From positions 62,001 to 126,000 of the forward strand of contig NZ_QGNZ01000002.1 in the NCBI RefSeq assembly GCF_003173595.1: a DNA stretch of 64,000 nucleotides, written 5' to 3'. Made by a program: the position numbers and the translations under genes. The notes below the pieces were generated by a model. The model saw only the letters and a list, made by a program, of their open reading frames with translations, searched no databases and had not been told where the DNA came from. Of the stretch, positions 25,960 through 33,895 are shown one piece after another (position 1 is the stretch's first letter; every line of letters starts with the position of its first letter). The DNA is from Pedobacter yonginensis. Lineage in GTDB: Bacteria; Bacteroidota; Bacteroidia; Sphingobacteriales; Sphingobacteriaceae.

Positions 25960-26154
25960 ATGTCAGGTCACGACACACACGCACCAGTTCAACAAACAAA
26001 AGGCATTTGGGCATTACCATTAACGGCTTGGATTATTGTTTTAATCCTTCTTGTGGTTTTCACCAGACCAATTTTACCACATGCAGAAGAATCTACATCA
26101 CACGAAAAAACTGAGGCTAAGCATACTGCACCTGCTGAAGAAGCCCATCACTAA
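25960..26154 (+). CDS. Small single-span membrane protein, His-rich tails
   Basis: 64 residues. A short N-terminal part with HDTHAP, then one membrane helix (about residues 17-36, LPLTAWIIVLILLVVF), and a hydrophilic tail rich in His and Glu (HAEESTSHEKTEAKH, ending HH). I do not recognise a family. The His clusters could bind metal, and small proteins of this shape accompany respiratory complexes, but this is only a guess. A strong bidirectional terminator follows 23 nt after the stop, which supports a real expressed gene. Confidence 0.65.
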   Translation: MSGHDTHAPVQQTKGIWALPLTAWIIVLILLVVFTRPILPHAEESTSHEKTEAKHTAPAEEAHH

Positions 26155-26177
26155 TTAAATTAATTAGTATTATAGAA

Positions 26178-26214
26178 GGAATGCGCTGAATAATTCAGCG
26201 CATTCCTTTTTTTT
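26178..26214. terminator. Bidirectional rho-independent terminator
   Basis: A perfect 13-bp stem (GGAATGCGCTGAA/TTCAGCGCATTCC) with loop TAA, followed by a run of T on the plus strand. On the minus strand it follows the GDPD-like gene directly; the T run touches that gene's stop codon. Confidence 0.9.
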
Positions 26215-27099
26215 TTATTTCAGTTGCCCCATCAAGTTTGGATAATCGGTGATTACTCCATCAACGCCCAAACTCATAAAATATTTAATTTCTTTAAGGG
26301 TATTTACTGTCCAAGGGATAATTTTAACCCCCATTTCATGGCAACGATCTACCAAACCCTTCCCTACCAAAACTGAATATGGGCTGTAAATGGTTGGTTT
26401 AAACCCCAGTTTATCAATATAATCTTCGAAAGGTTCTTTTTCATCAATTAACAATGAGGTTTGTATTTTGGGATACTTCTCGTGCAGGTATTGCAAAGTA
26501 CGCATATCAAAAGATTGTATGATTACCCGTTTGGAAATCTTTTTCGCATTGACAATGTCCATAATCAAATCCACAAATTCAGCGGGTTCTGGCTGAAATT
26601 CGTTATCACCATTTTTGATGGTCTTGGTTTCGATGCTGTAAACAGGCTTAGTTAATTTATGCTCCTTTGCATAGGCCTCCACTGCATCAATGGTTTCTGT
26701 AAGTAATGGCTTGTAGGCCTTAAACTTCATCTGACCAGGAAAGCGTGCATGAACCTTACTGCCTACATCAAACTTTTTTACTTCATCATAATCCATTTTA
26801 TAGATGTTGTATTTCTTCTGATCCTTAAAGCTGATTGCTTTACCATTTGGCATCAAAGAAATTTCATTGTTAAAATATGGCTCTTGCGACAACACAACCT
26901 GTTTATCTTTAGAGATTACGGCATCCATTTCTAAGGTGTTTACGCCTAAATCTAAGGCTTTTAACATCCCTTCGATTGTGTTTTCAGGCATAATACCCCT
27001 TGCTCCTGCTTTTCCTTGCACATCAAACTTCTGCTTTTGTGCCGAAACCTGAATGGAACATAAAATAATTGTGGAGAGCGTAAGTAATCGTTTTAACAT
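26215..27099 (-). CDS. GDPD-like secreted protein with both catalytic histidines replaced
   Basis: 294 residues with a signal peptide (to about QVSAQ, residue 21). The TIM-barrel pattern of glycerophosphodiester phosphodiesterases is clear: PENT at 38-41, EMD at 57-59 (metal ligands), EPYFNNEI, SIETK, and the C-terminal IPWTVN with GVDGVITDYP. But the first catalytic motif, which in active enzymes reads GHRGARG, is GKAGARG (Lys30-Ala31), and the second catalytic His (normally SHEPYFN) is Gln72. I checked both on the DNA (GGA AAA GCA GGA; TCG CAA GAG). The metal ligands remain, so it is a probable pseudoenzyme or altered-function relative. It ends in a bidirectional terminator. Confidence 0.85.
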   Translation of the reverse strand: MLKRLLTLSTIILCSIQVSAQKQKFDVQGKAGARGIMPENTIEGMLKALDLGVNTLEMDAVISKDKQVVLSQEPYFNNEISLMPNGKAISFKDQKKYNIYKMDYDEVKKFDVGSKVHARFPGQMKFKAYKPLLTETIDAVEAYAKEHKLTKPVYSIETKTIKNGDNEFQPEPAEFVDLIMDIVNAKKISKRVIIQSFDMRTLQYLHEKYPKIQTSLLIDEKEPFEDYIDKLGFKPTIYSPYSVLVGKGLVDRCHEMGVKIIPWTVNTLKEIKYFMSLGVDGVITDYPNLMGQLK

Positions 27100-27163
27100 A
27101 AAATTCGTTTTAGGAATGCTGTAAAATTAGGAAATTTCACTTCAAAAAAGGTTTAAACGAAAA

Positions 27164-27190
27164 AAGGGCAGCTCTATTACGAGTGCCCTT
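27164..27190 (-). terminator. Terminator of the NTF2-like secreted gene
   Basis: Stem AAGGGCA/TGCCCTT with further pairing inside; on the minus strand it is followed by six T. It lies 21 nt after the stop codon at 27212. Confidence 0.75.
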
Positions 27191-27211
27191 CTTTTCATTT
27201 TCACATTATAA

Positions 27212-28069
27212 TTATCTTTCTGCCGGAACAAAAGCCTGTACAATTAGGTTCCAAGTATGATCTGCGGCTTTTTCGTAAACAAAAACATAGTTGAAACTTT
27301 CTCTTAAATCGGCTTTATAATCAATGGTTGCAACACCATAAGTGTAGGCTAAATCGCCACCAATCGCTTTATCAACACCATTCGTTTTTAAGTTGATTTT
27401 GCTAATCATTCCGTTAAAATATGAAATGATTTTCCCTTTGCCATTTATGGCATCGTTACCTGGAAAAAGCAATCTTGCATCTTCGGTTAAAAAGCCTCCA
27501 AAAGCGGCAATTCCGTGAGTTTTTAAAAGGGTATTTAAGGTTTTTTCTGTAGTTAAGATAATGTCTTTACCTGCTTTAACTTCTTTTTCATTTAAGAATT
27601 TAGGGGCGACATGATCTTTAGGCTCAACAAACTGGCTAGTTACTTTACCCAATGGTTTGTTGCTGTTCGTACCTAAATCGATAGCCAATTTCCATTTTCC
27701 ATTTTCTACTTTCCAAATGGATAAATACTGACCATATTTCTTGTCGTCTTCTCCCATAATGTATGGGCCTGTAGTGAATCCTATATCGCCACTACGCGAT
27801 ACTTTAGCCAAATTCGGCTCCCAAGTTACATCATTCATGCCTTTGGCTTGATTTGAATAAAAACTTTTCGCGTTTACGGGATTGGGTCTGAAAACCAAGG
27901 CACTGTTTAAAGCATATTCTAAGTAAGCGTTCTTATCGCCATTTTTCGCAAGTGATTTAGCGAAATCCTTTTCGGCATTCACTAAAGATTTTGTGGTTCC
28001 ATCGCTTTTTTGTGCATAGGCGCTTAATGATAAGGCAATAGCTATGGTAGTAGATAATAATTGTTTCAT
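27212..28069 (-). CDS. Secreted protein with two NTF2-like (SnoaL/DUF4440) repeats
   Basis: 285 residues with a signal peptide (to SAYAQ). Two NTF2-like units can be seen: one at about residues 25-150 (AEKDFAKSLAKNGDKNAYLEYALNS, IGFTTGPYIM, YLSIWKVENGKWKLAIDLGT), and a second at about 165-285 (GIAAFGGFLTEDARLLFPG, AYTYGVATIDY, YVFVYEKAADHTWNLIVQ). Each has the helix-plus-curved-sheet pattern and a WKL/WNL strand of the SnoaL/DUF4440 fold. Such proteins bind small ligands or act as isomerases, but no catalytic residues can be named. It has its own terminator. Confidence 0.75.
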   Translation of the reverse strand: MKQLLSTTIAIALSLSAYAQKSDGTTKSLVNAEKDFAKSLAKNGDKNAYLEYALNSALVFRPNPVNAKSFYSNQAKGMNDVTWEPNLAKVSRSGDIGFTTGPYIMGEDDKKYGQYLSIWKVENGKWKLAIDLGTNSNKPLGKVTSQFVEPKDHVAPKFLNEKEVKAGKDIILTTEKTLNTLLKTHGIAAFGGFLTEDARLLFPGNDAINGKGKIISYFNGMISKINLKTNGVDKAIGGDLAYTYGVATIDYKADLRESFNYVFVYEKAADHTWNLIVQAFVPAER

Positions 28070-28197
28070 TGTGGTTTAGATATATAATTTGGCTAAGATA
28101 AAATTTTCCTGAATTCCTGTCTTTAAAAGTAATTAACAATTGCACATTTTGAGTGAATCTCGATACGGCCATCGTATAGAGAAAGTCTATTGCTATA

Positions 28198-29175
28198 TTA
28201 CTTTTCTCTATAGATGGTTTCCAAAACAGTTTGCCCTGTTGCTTTTAGTGTATTTTTATCAATATTACTGAGGTTATCCAATTGGGTGTGCCAATTCATA
28301 TAAAAACCGCTATTGTCATTGTAATGGATAATATCTACGGATGGGATGGCTGCTTTATTCATCCACACATGGTCATCAACAATCCTTCCACTGGGTAAAG
28401 TGACAAAATATGAAGGATAGCCGATTTCATTGCCAATATCCCAAATCTTTTTAGCTACATCGGGCGCGGATTGACGAGAAATTTCATCTTGAGCAAATTG
28501 GGCACTTCCCCCGCCAACCATATCTAAATTGATGCCATAAAGCGCTTTATAGCCTTTTTTGACCGCTTCTTTCGACCAATATTGTGATCCTAAACACCAC
28601 GTTTGCTCGTCTGGACTTTCATCGTTTGCTTTGCCATAATCTTCTAAATCCCACAAAACGAAATCGACTCCTACATTGGGTTGCTTTTGTTGGATTTGAC
28701 GCGCCATTTCTAAAATAACGGCCACCCCACTACCTCCATCATTTGCGGCATCGAATGGCTTGTTGTGGAATGCAGGATTTGGATCTTGATCGGAAAATGG
28801 ACGTGCATCCCAATGTGCAGTAACTAGGATTCTATTCGTTTTTTCTGAATTAAAGCTTGCTAAAATATTTTTGAGTTGGTAAACTTTACCATCGTATGTG
28901 GTGGTTTTTGAGCCTTGCATTTGCACAGCTGCACCGAACGATTTGAGCTTTGCAACCAGGTAATCTGCACATTTTTGATGCGCCAAGGTTCCGGGTATGC
29001 GTGGACCAAAATCGACCTGTGCCTTAACATAGGCGTAGGCACTATCGGCATTAAAATCTGGCGATGCCAATTTAATTTCTTGACTGCTATCTTCGTTTGA
29101 AACCTGTTTATCGTTTCTACACGCCTGAAAACTAAGTAAGGCAAGCGCAATAATAGTTATTCCTAATCTATTCAT
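28198..29175 (-). CDS. M28-family lipoprotein, probable type II glutaminyl-peptide cyclotransferase
   Basis: 325 residues from MNRLGITIIA; a longer frame upstream overlaps cysS and hides the signal sequence. A lipoprotein signal ends at LSFQAC (Cys19). The M28 zinc fold shows AHWDARP (His121, Asp123), AANDGGSG (Asp146), WDLEDYG (Glu178, Asp179), INLDMVGG and HTQLDNL. The segment AHWD-x-RPFSDQDP and the ED in place of the EE pair resemble bacterial type II glutaminyl cyclases of Bacteroidota, which form N-terminal pyroglutamate on exported proteins; an M28 aminopeptidase remains possible. It starts 20 nt after the cysS stop, so the two are probably co-transcribed. Confidence 0.8.
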   Translation of the reverse strand: MNRLGITIIALALLSFQACRNDKQVSNEDSSQEIKLASPDFNADSAYAYVKAQVDFGPRIPGTLAHQKCADYLVAKLKSFGAAVQMQGSKTTTYDGKVYQLKNILASFNSEKTNRILVTAHWDARPFSDQDPNPAFHNKPFDAANDGGSGVAVILEMARQIQQKQPNVGVDFVLWDLEDYGKANDESPDEQTWCLGSQYWSKEAVKKGYKALYGINLDMVGGGSAQFAQDEISRQSAPDVAKKIWDIGNEIGYPSYFVTLPSGRIVDDHVWMNKAAIPSVDIIHYNDNSGFYMNWHTQLDNLSNIDKNTLKATGQTVLETIYREK

Positions 29176-29194
29176 TTTAAAGGGAATGGTTAAT

Positions 29195-30655
29195 TTAGGC
29201 TTTACTCCAAGTGGTGCCTTCTTTACCATCTTTTAATTGTATTCCTAATTCTTGCAAACCGATTCGGATTTTATCAGATGTTGCATAATCTTTATTTTCT
29301 TTGGCTTCTTTACGCAATTCGATAACCATTTCTAAAACGCTATTGAGCTCTAAATTTCCGCTTTCCTCATCTTTTAAGCCCAAAATATCGAAAACGAAAT
29401 CATTTATTAATGCTTTCAGTTTCTCTAATGCGTCAGCAGAAATTTTACCTTTGCCATCGTAAACGGTATTTATGATTCTAACGGCTTCAAACAATTCGGC
29501 AATTAACACCGGACTATTAAAATCGTCGTTCATTGCGTTAATGCACTTTTCTTTTATTGCATCTATATCAAATTCGTTCTGATCGGAAACCGATAATTTT
29601 TCCAATAAGTTTACCGCAGCCATTAACCTTCTGAAGCCTTTTTCTGAGGCATCTAAGGCATCGTTAGAAAAATCTAGCGTACTGCGGTAATGGGCTTGCA
29701 ACATAAAAAACTTCACCGTCATCGGGCTATAGCCCTTTTTTAACAGTGGATGGTCTCCTGTAAATAATTCTAAAGGGAGAAATCCATTACCTGCCGATTT
29801 TGACATCCGCGTACCATTTACGGTAAGCATATTGGTATGCATCCAATAACGGGCAGGCTGATGGTGACTGCATGCTTCTGATTGAGCAATTTCGTTGGTA
29901 TGGTGTGTGGCGGCTAAATCCATTCCCCCACCATGAATGTCGAATTCGGCACCCAAATATTTTGCACTCATTGCCGAGCATTCGATATGCCAACCTGGAA
30001 AACCCATGCCCCAGGGCGACTGCCATTGCATTAAGGTTTCTGGTTTTGCTTTAATCCATAAGGCAAAATCTAAACGGCCTTTTTTATCATCTTGTCCGCC
30101 AAGTTCTCTTGTATTGGCCAGCATATCTTCCAAATTGCGATTGGTTAATATGGTGTAGTTGTATTTTTCGCTGTATTTTTCTACGTCAAAATAAACATTA
30201 CCATCTACTTCATAACCATAGCCATTGGCTATGATGATTTTAATCATTTCGATTTGTTCGATGATGTGCCCCGTGGCTGTAGGCTCGATGCTTGGTGGCA
30301 AGGTATTGAGCATCCGCATTACATCGTGGAAACCCAATGTGTATTTTTGTACAATCTCCATGGGCTCCAGCTGCTCCAACTTTGCTCTTTTGGCAAATTT
30401 ATCATCCCCTTCATCCCGATCGCCCTCTAAATGCCCTGCATCGGTTATGTTGCGTACGTAACGTACTTTATAGCCCGAATATTTAAGGTATCTAAAAATT
30501 AAATCGAAAGACATAAACGTGCGACAGTTGCCCAAGTGCACATCGCTATAAACGGTTGGACCACATACATACATCCCAACATTGGGTGCGTTTAGAGGTT
30601 GAAAAAGTTCTTTTTTACGAGAAAGCGTGTTATAAAGCTGTAAGCCAGTATTCAT
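29195..30655 (-). CDS. cysS: Cysteinyl-tRNA synthetase
   Basis: 486 residues from [11 protein letters not shown]; an upstream in-frame start is placed in a promoter box and is unlikely. It charges tRNA-Cys. Class I marks are present: [16 protein letters not shown] (zinc Cys and the HIGH-type HLGN), the zinc site WHIECSAM and [11 protein letters not shown], and RMSKS (KMSKS). The C-terminal DALR-like domain ends [13 protein letters not shown]. The protein length is normal. A TACATTTG box ends 4 nt before the ATG, so the mRNA looks leaderless. The M28 lipoprotein gene follows at 20 nt. Confidence 0.97.
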   Translation of the reverse strand: MNTGLQLYNTLSRKKELFQPLNAPNVGMYVCGPTVYSDVHLGNCRTFMSFDLIFRYLKYSGYKVRYVRNITDAGHLEGDRDEGDDKFAKRAKLEQLEPMEIVQKYTLGFHDVMRMLNTLPPSIEPTATGHIIEQIEMIKIIIANGYGYEVDGNVYFDVEKYSEKYNYTILTNRNLEDMLANTRELGGQDDKKGRLDFALWIKAKPETLMQWQSPWGMGFPGWHIECSAMSAKYLGAEFDIHGGGMDLAATHHTNEIAQSEACSHHQPARYWMHTNMLTVNGTRMSKSAGNGFLPLELFTGDHPLLKKGYSPMTVKFFMLQAHYRSTLDFSNDALDASEKGFRRLMAAVNLLEKLSVSDQNEFDIDAIKEKCINAMNDDFNSPVLIAELFEAVRIINTVYDGKGKISADALEKLKALINDFVFDILGLKDEESGNLELNSVLEMVIELRKEAKENKDYATSDKIRIGLQELGIQLKDGKEGTTWSKA

Positions 30656-30659
30656 ATTG

Positions 30660-30667
30660 CAAATGTA
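30660..30667 (-). promoter_or_regulatory. -7 box TACATTTG of cysS, 4 nt from ATG
   Basis: Exact TAnnTTTG match on the minus strand followed by CAAT and the ATG; predicts transcription starting at the start codon. Confidence 0.5.
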
Positions 30668-30792
30668 ATATTTACCATCGGAAAGTTTCAGCAATGGTTA
30701 AGGGTTTAATTTTTGAATGTGGTTAATTGACAATTATTTCATCAAAAACAAGGTTCGGGGTATTTAAAGTTTATTTTAAAGCTATAAATAAA

Positions 30793-30824
30793 AATCCCGC
30801 ATTGTTGTTAAACAGATGCGGGAT
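30793..30824 (-). terminator. Terminator of msrA
   Basis: Stem ATCCCGCAT/ATGCGGGAT with a 13-nt loop; T-rich on the minus strand after the stem. It is 23 nt after the msrA stop codon. Confidence 0.8.
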
Positions 30825-30847
30825 GTATATAGGATGATTTAGCGATT

Positions 30848-31447
30848 CTAATTTTTCAGCTTTGCTTTAAAAACTTTCTCCAATTTTTCCAGTTTTGGTA
30901 AAATCACCAATCTGCAATAGGGTGCATTACCATTTTTGAGGTAGTAATTTTGATGGTAATTTTCAGCAACGTAAAATGGCTTAGCTGATTCTATCGCCGT
31001 GACCACTTTTTTACCATAGGCATTGGTTTTGTTTAAATCGGTCTTATACTTTTCGGCTAAAGCTTTTTGCTCTGGTGTGTGATAGAAAATCACCGATCGG
31101 TATTGCGTTCCGCTATCGGCACCTTGACGATTTAATGTTGTTGGATCGTGGCTTTTCCAAAAAACTTCTAATAAATCGGAATAGGTAATCTCCATTGGGT
31201 TATAGGTAATTTCTAAAACCTCGGCATGGCCGGTTAAACCTGTACAAACTTCTTCGTAAGTCGGTTTCTCCAACTGTCCACCTTCATAACCTGATTTAAC
31301 AGATACCACGCCTTTCAATTTTTGAAATATGGCTTCGGTGCACCAAAAACAACCCATACCAAAGGTTGCCTTCTCGGTTTTTTTGCCTTGCGCATTGGCT
31401 GAATTTATGGCCAATACGGCAAGTAAAATTAAAATGATTTTTTTCAT
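30848..31447 (-). CDS. msrA: Peptide-methionine (S)-S-oxide reductase, exported
   Basis: 199 residues. It reduces the S-epimer of methionine sulfoxide in proteins. The active-site motif is GMGCFWCTEAIF, with catalytic Cys33; the position after FW is Cys36 rather than the common Gly, a form seen in many Bacteroidota and one that could serve as resolving Cys. Further family segments are VKSGYEGG, YEEVCTGLTGHAEVLEI, FWKSHDPTTLNRQGAD and GTQYRSVIFY. An N-terminal signal peptide (to INSANAQ) shows that it works in the periplasm. No msrB lies next to it. It has its own terminator. Confidence 0.96.
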   Translation of the reverse strand: MKKIILILLAVLAINSANAQGKKTEKATFGMGCFWCTEAIFQKLKGVVSVKSGYEGGQLEKPTYEEVCTGLTGHAEVLEITYNPMEITYSDLLEVFWKSHDPTTLNRQGADSGTQYRSVIFYHTPEQKALAEKYKTDLNKTNAYGKKVVTAIESAKPFYVAENYHQNYYLKNGNAPYCRLVILPKLEKLEKVFKAKLKN

Positions 31448-31705
31448 GTTGTGTGTTGATTTTTGACTGTCCCTGATTCTGAATACTCGAGGTTCAATTC
31501 TACTATATTACGAAATAAAATCTCCTAAAGTTTGTGAGGACTTAATAATGGATTTTGCATGACAATCTAACATTTCTTGTGTTTTGCTGTTAGTGTTAAT
31601 AACTTAAAGTATTGATTTATAATTTAATGAAAATCAAAATTTTGTTTGGAATGCACTTATTAACAATTCTTTTTTAAATTCGTACTACATAAAAATTCAA
31701 AAAAC

Positions 31706-32668
31706 ATGTCTACACCCTATATCCCTTGTTTAGATTTAGGTTCGTACATCAACGGATCGGAAGAAGAACGCAAAAAATTTTCTGATGAACTTGGAAGAGC
31801 CTTTAATGATTCTGGTTTTGTTACGATCACCAATCATGGTTTAAGTCAGGATTTGATAGAAAAACTTTACGAAAATATAAAAGCGGCTTTTGCGCTTCCT
31901 TTAGAAACGAAAAGAAAATATGAAAAGCCTGAACTTGCCGGACAACGTGGATATACAAGTGCTGGCAAAGAAACCGCAAAGGGGGCTAAAACTCCCGATT
32001 TAAAAGAATTTTGGCAAATTGGACAGGAAGTTACGGATGGCGATCCAGTTAAAAATGAATATCCTGACAATGAGATTTTGGAAGAACTCCCTGAATTTAA
32101 TGCGGTTACGGGTAGCATTTACAAGAAACTAGAAGAAAATGGAACGCATTTATTACGTGCCATTGCAACTTACTTAGAATTACCGATTAACTATTTCGAT
32201 AAGCATGTGCACAATGGAAATTCCATTTTACGCGGAATCCATTATTTCCCTATCGAAAATCCTGAAATTATTCCGGATGATGCGGTGCGTGCTGGTGCTC
32301 ATGAAGACATTAACTTAATTACCTTGTTAATTGGTGCCAGTGCCGATGGCTTAGAGGTGTTAACCAGAAGCAATGAATGGTTGCCGATTAAAGCGCATCA
32401 TACGGATATTGTGGTAAATGTGGGCGATATGTTGCAACGTTTAACCAATAACAAACTAAAATCGACCACCCACCGTGTGGTTAATCCGCCTCGCGAATTG
32501 ATGAAAACTTCTCGTTTCTCGGTTCCGTTTTTCTTGCATCCGCGTAGCGATATGGACTTAACCAGTTTACCATCTACAATTGATGCTGAACACCCTAAGC
32601 TTTACAGCGATATGACTGCCGGCGAATACCTTGACGAAAGGTTAAGGGAAATTGGTTTAAAAAAATAA
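31706..32668 (+). CDS. 2-oxoglutarate/Fe(II)-dependent oxygenase, isopenicillin-N-synthase-like
   Basis: 320 residues, cytoplasmic. The N-terminal DIOX_N part has VTITNHGLSQDLIEKLY and LPLETKRKYE. The C-terminal jelly-roll has the iron ligands in AHEDINLITLL (His and Asp) and STTHRVVNPP (distal His, with the 2OG-binding Arg region RFSVPFFLHP). This is the family of isopenicillin N synthase, flavonoid and gibberellin oxidases; bacterial members hydroxylate or desaturate small molecules. Its substrate cannot be told. It is an isolated gene with a strong terminator and a weak promoter-like TAAATTCG about 30 nt before the ATG. Confidence 0.92.
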   Translation: MSTPYIPCLDLGSYINGSEEERKKFSDELGRAFNDSGFVTITNHGLSQDLIEKLYENIKAAFALPLETKRKYEKPELAGQRGYTSAGKETAKGAKTPDLKEFWQIGQEVTDGDPVKNEYPDNEILEELPEFNAVTGSIYKKLEENGTHLLRAIATYLELPINYFDKHVHNGNSILRGIHYFPIENPEIIPDDAVRAGAHEDINLITLLIGASADGLEVLTRSNEWLPIKAHHTDIVVNVGDMLQRLTNNKLKSTTHRVVNPPRELMKTSRFSVPFFLHPRSDMDLTSLPSTIDAEHPKLYSDMTAGEYLDERLREIGLKK

Positions 32669-32711
32669 ATACGCCATTGATTGGCATTTTCTCTTTCTGT
32701 ATTTAGAATAA

Positions 32712-32741
32712 GCGTCGGCCAAAAACCGATGCTTTTTTTTT
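32712..32741 (+). terminator. Terminator of the 2OG oxygenase gene
   Basis: Stem GCGTCGG/CCGATGC (one G-T pair) with loop CCAAAAA, followed by nine T; 43 nt after the stop codon. Confidence 0.85.
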
Positions 32742-33001
32742 GGACTCAAAAATTATGGGGCTTTCAATCATAATTATATATTTGAGTATTCTCCTTATTC
32801 CTTTATACATCCTGTTATCATGTTAAGTTATGACTCCAGAACTTTATCAGGGAATATTTTCGGTTTTTAATGCGATTTATCCGCTCAGTTGTACACGCTG
32901 AAAAAGCCAACATCTTATCAATAATATTGAATACGTGATTAAAACAGCTTAGATTAGCTAATTCATCTCAAACATCACTATCTTCAATTTCTAATTTACT
33001 T
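32742..33001. other. Intergenic stretch with possible N-terminal gene remnant
   Basis: No intact gene. On the plus strand, 32830-32901 reads MTPELYQGIFSVFNAIYPLS then CTR and stop. The phrase NAIYPLS with a preceding helix resembles the beginning of Crp/Fnr-type cyclic-nucleotide-binding regulators of this phylum as I remember them, so it may be the remnant of a deleted regulator gene. The rest is AT-rich with no visible structure. Confidence 0.3.
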
Positions 33002-33601
33002 ATGAAAAACATTTTATTAACCGCATATCTAACGCTCCTACTTTCTTCTTTTGCTTGTGCACAGAAGCAGGATATAAAAGACTTGTACTTCGATTATCTT
33101 CAGGTAAGGATGGATGCAGATGAAAAACCAGAGGCGAAAGCAAAGGCCATTGCTTTGTTACAGCGTTCATCAGAACTTAGCAAAACTCAACTTGGAAATG
33201 TGAACTATCATTTGGGTAGGTTATATGAGGAAGATGGTGAGATTGAAAAATCGGTTCCGTATTATGAAGAATCGATTAAAATTACTCCTGGATATTATGT
33301 TCCCTACCGTGCATTGGGTTTTATGTACTATAAAAAATGTAAAGATTTAGCGCAAAAGTTAACCACAATTAATCAATCTGGAACTGGAACGGCAGGAAAT
33401 AAAGCTTCTGAAGAATTTAAATCGCTAAGCTTGAAAACGGCCAAATATTTAGAAAAGTCGCAAGCTTGTGATCCTGATGTTGAAACGCTTGGTATGATTA
33501 AAGCACTGTACAAAAACATAAAAGATGATCGTGCTTTGGCGACACTTAATGATAGGTTGAAAGCATTAAGTGCAGATTGTGTTACCTTGCTAGAGGATTA
33601 A
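33002..33601 (+). CDS. Exported TPR-repeat protein
   Basis: 199 residues with a signal peptide (LLSSFACAQK; the Cys at about 19 could also be a lipobox Cys). Two to three tetratricopeptide helices can be seen: LGNVNYHLGRLYEEDGEIEKS, VPYYEESIKITPGYYVPYRALGFMYYKKCKD, and a longer insert rich in Gly/Ser/Lys, followed by SLKTAKYLEKSQACDPDVETL and a last helix pair. TPR proteins scaffold protein complexes; no partner is next to it. The function is unknown; the fold is secure. Confidence 0.8.
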   Translation: MKNILLTAYLTLLLSSFACAQKQDIKDLYFDYLQVRMDADEKPEAKAKAIALLQRSSELSKTQLGNVNYHLGRLYEEDGEIEKSVPYYEESIKITPGYYVPYRALGFMYYKKCKDLAQKLTTINQSGTGTAGNKASEEFKSLSLKTAKYLEKSQACDPDVETLGMIKALYKNIKDDRALATLNDRLKALSADCVTLLED

Positions 33602-33895
33602 ATTTAAGGGGCTTCCAAGCTGTAATTTTATTAAAAATTAGCGCTTTTCGGGTCTTTAACCCATCATCTTAAATGGAGCTCAGCGGAATGGAGAGATCCT
33701 TGAACCCAATAATAAGAATCTCCTTAAAAGATTTTTCCACTGCGGTCGAAAGGACGATGGTCTAATCCGGCACCGCTCTGGAGCGCAGCGGAATTGCATT
33801 TTTAATTTAAAACCCCGCCAGGTGGTTGAGCTTATGCACTCAGCATACTAACGAGGTTTATATTGCAGTAAAGCTAATTTACCCAAATGTGTTCC
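33602..33895. repeat. Intergenic gap with degenerate interspersed repeat and a weak hairpin
   Basis: Pieces such as AGCGGAATGGAGAGATCC and CCACTGCGGTCGAAAGGACG recall a dispersed repeat; a related piece (AGCGGAACGGAGAGAAC) is at 46440-46480. At about 33811-33857 AACCCCG and CGAGGTT form a weak, long-looped stem that may end the convergent beta-lactamase-like gene. No gene. Confidence 0.4.
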
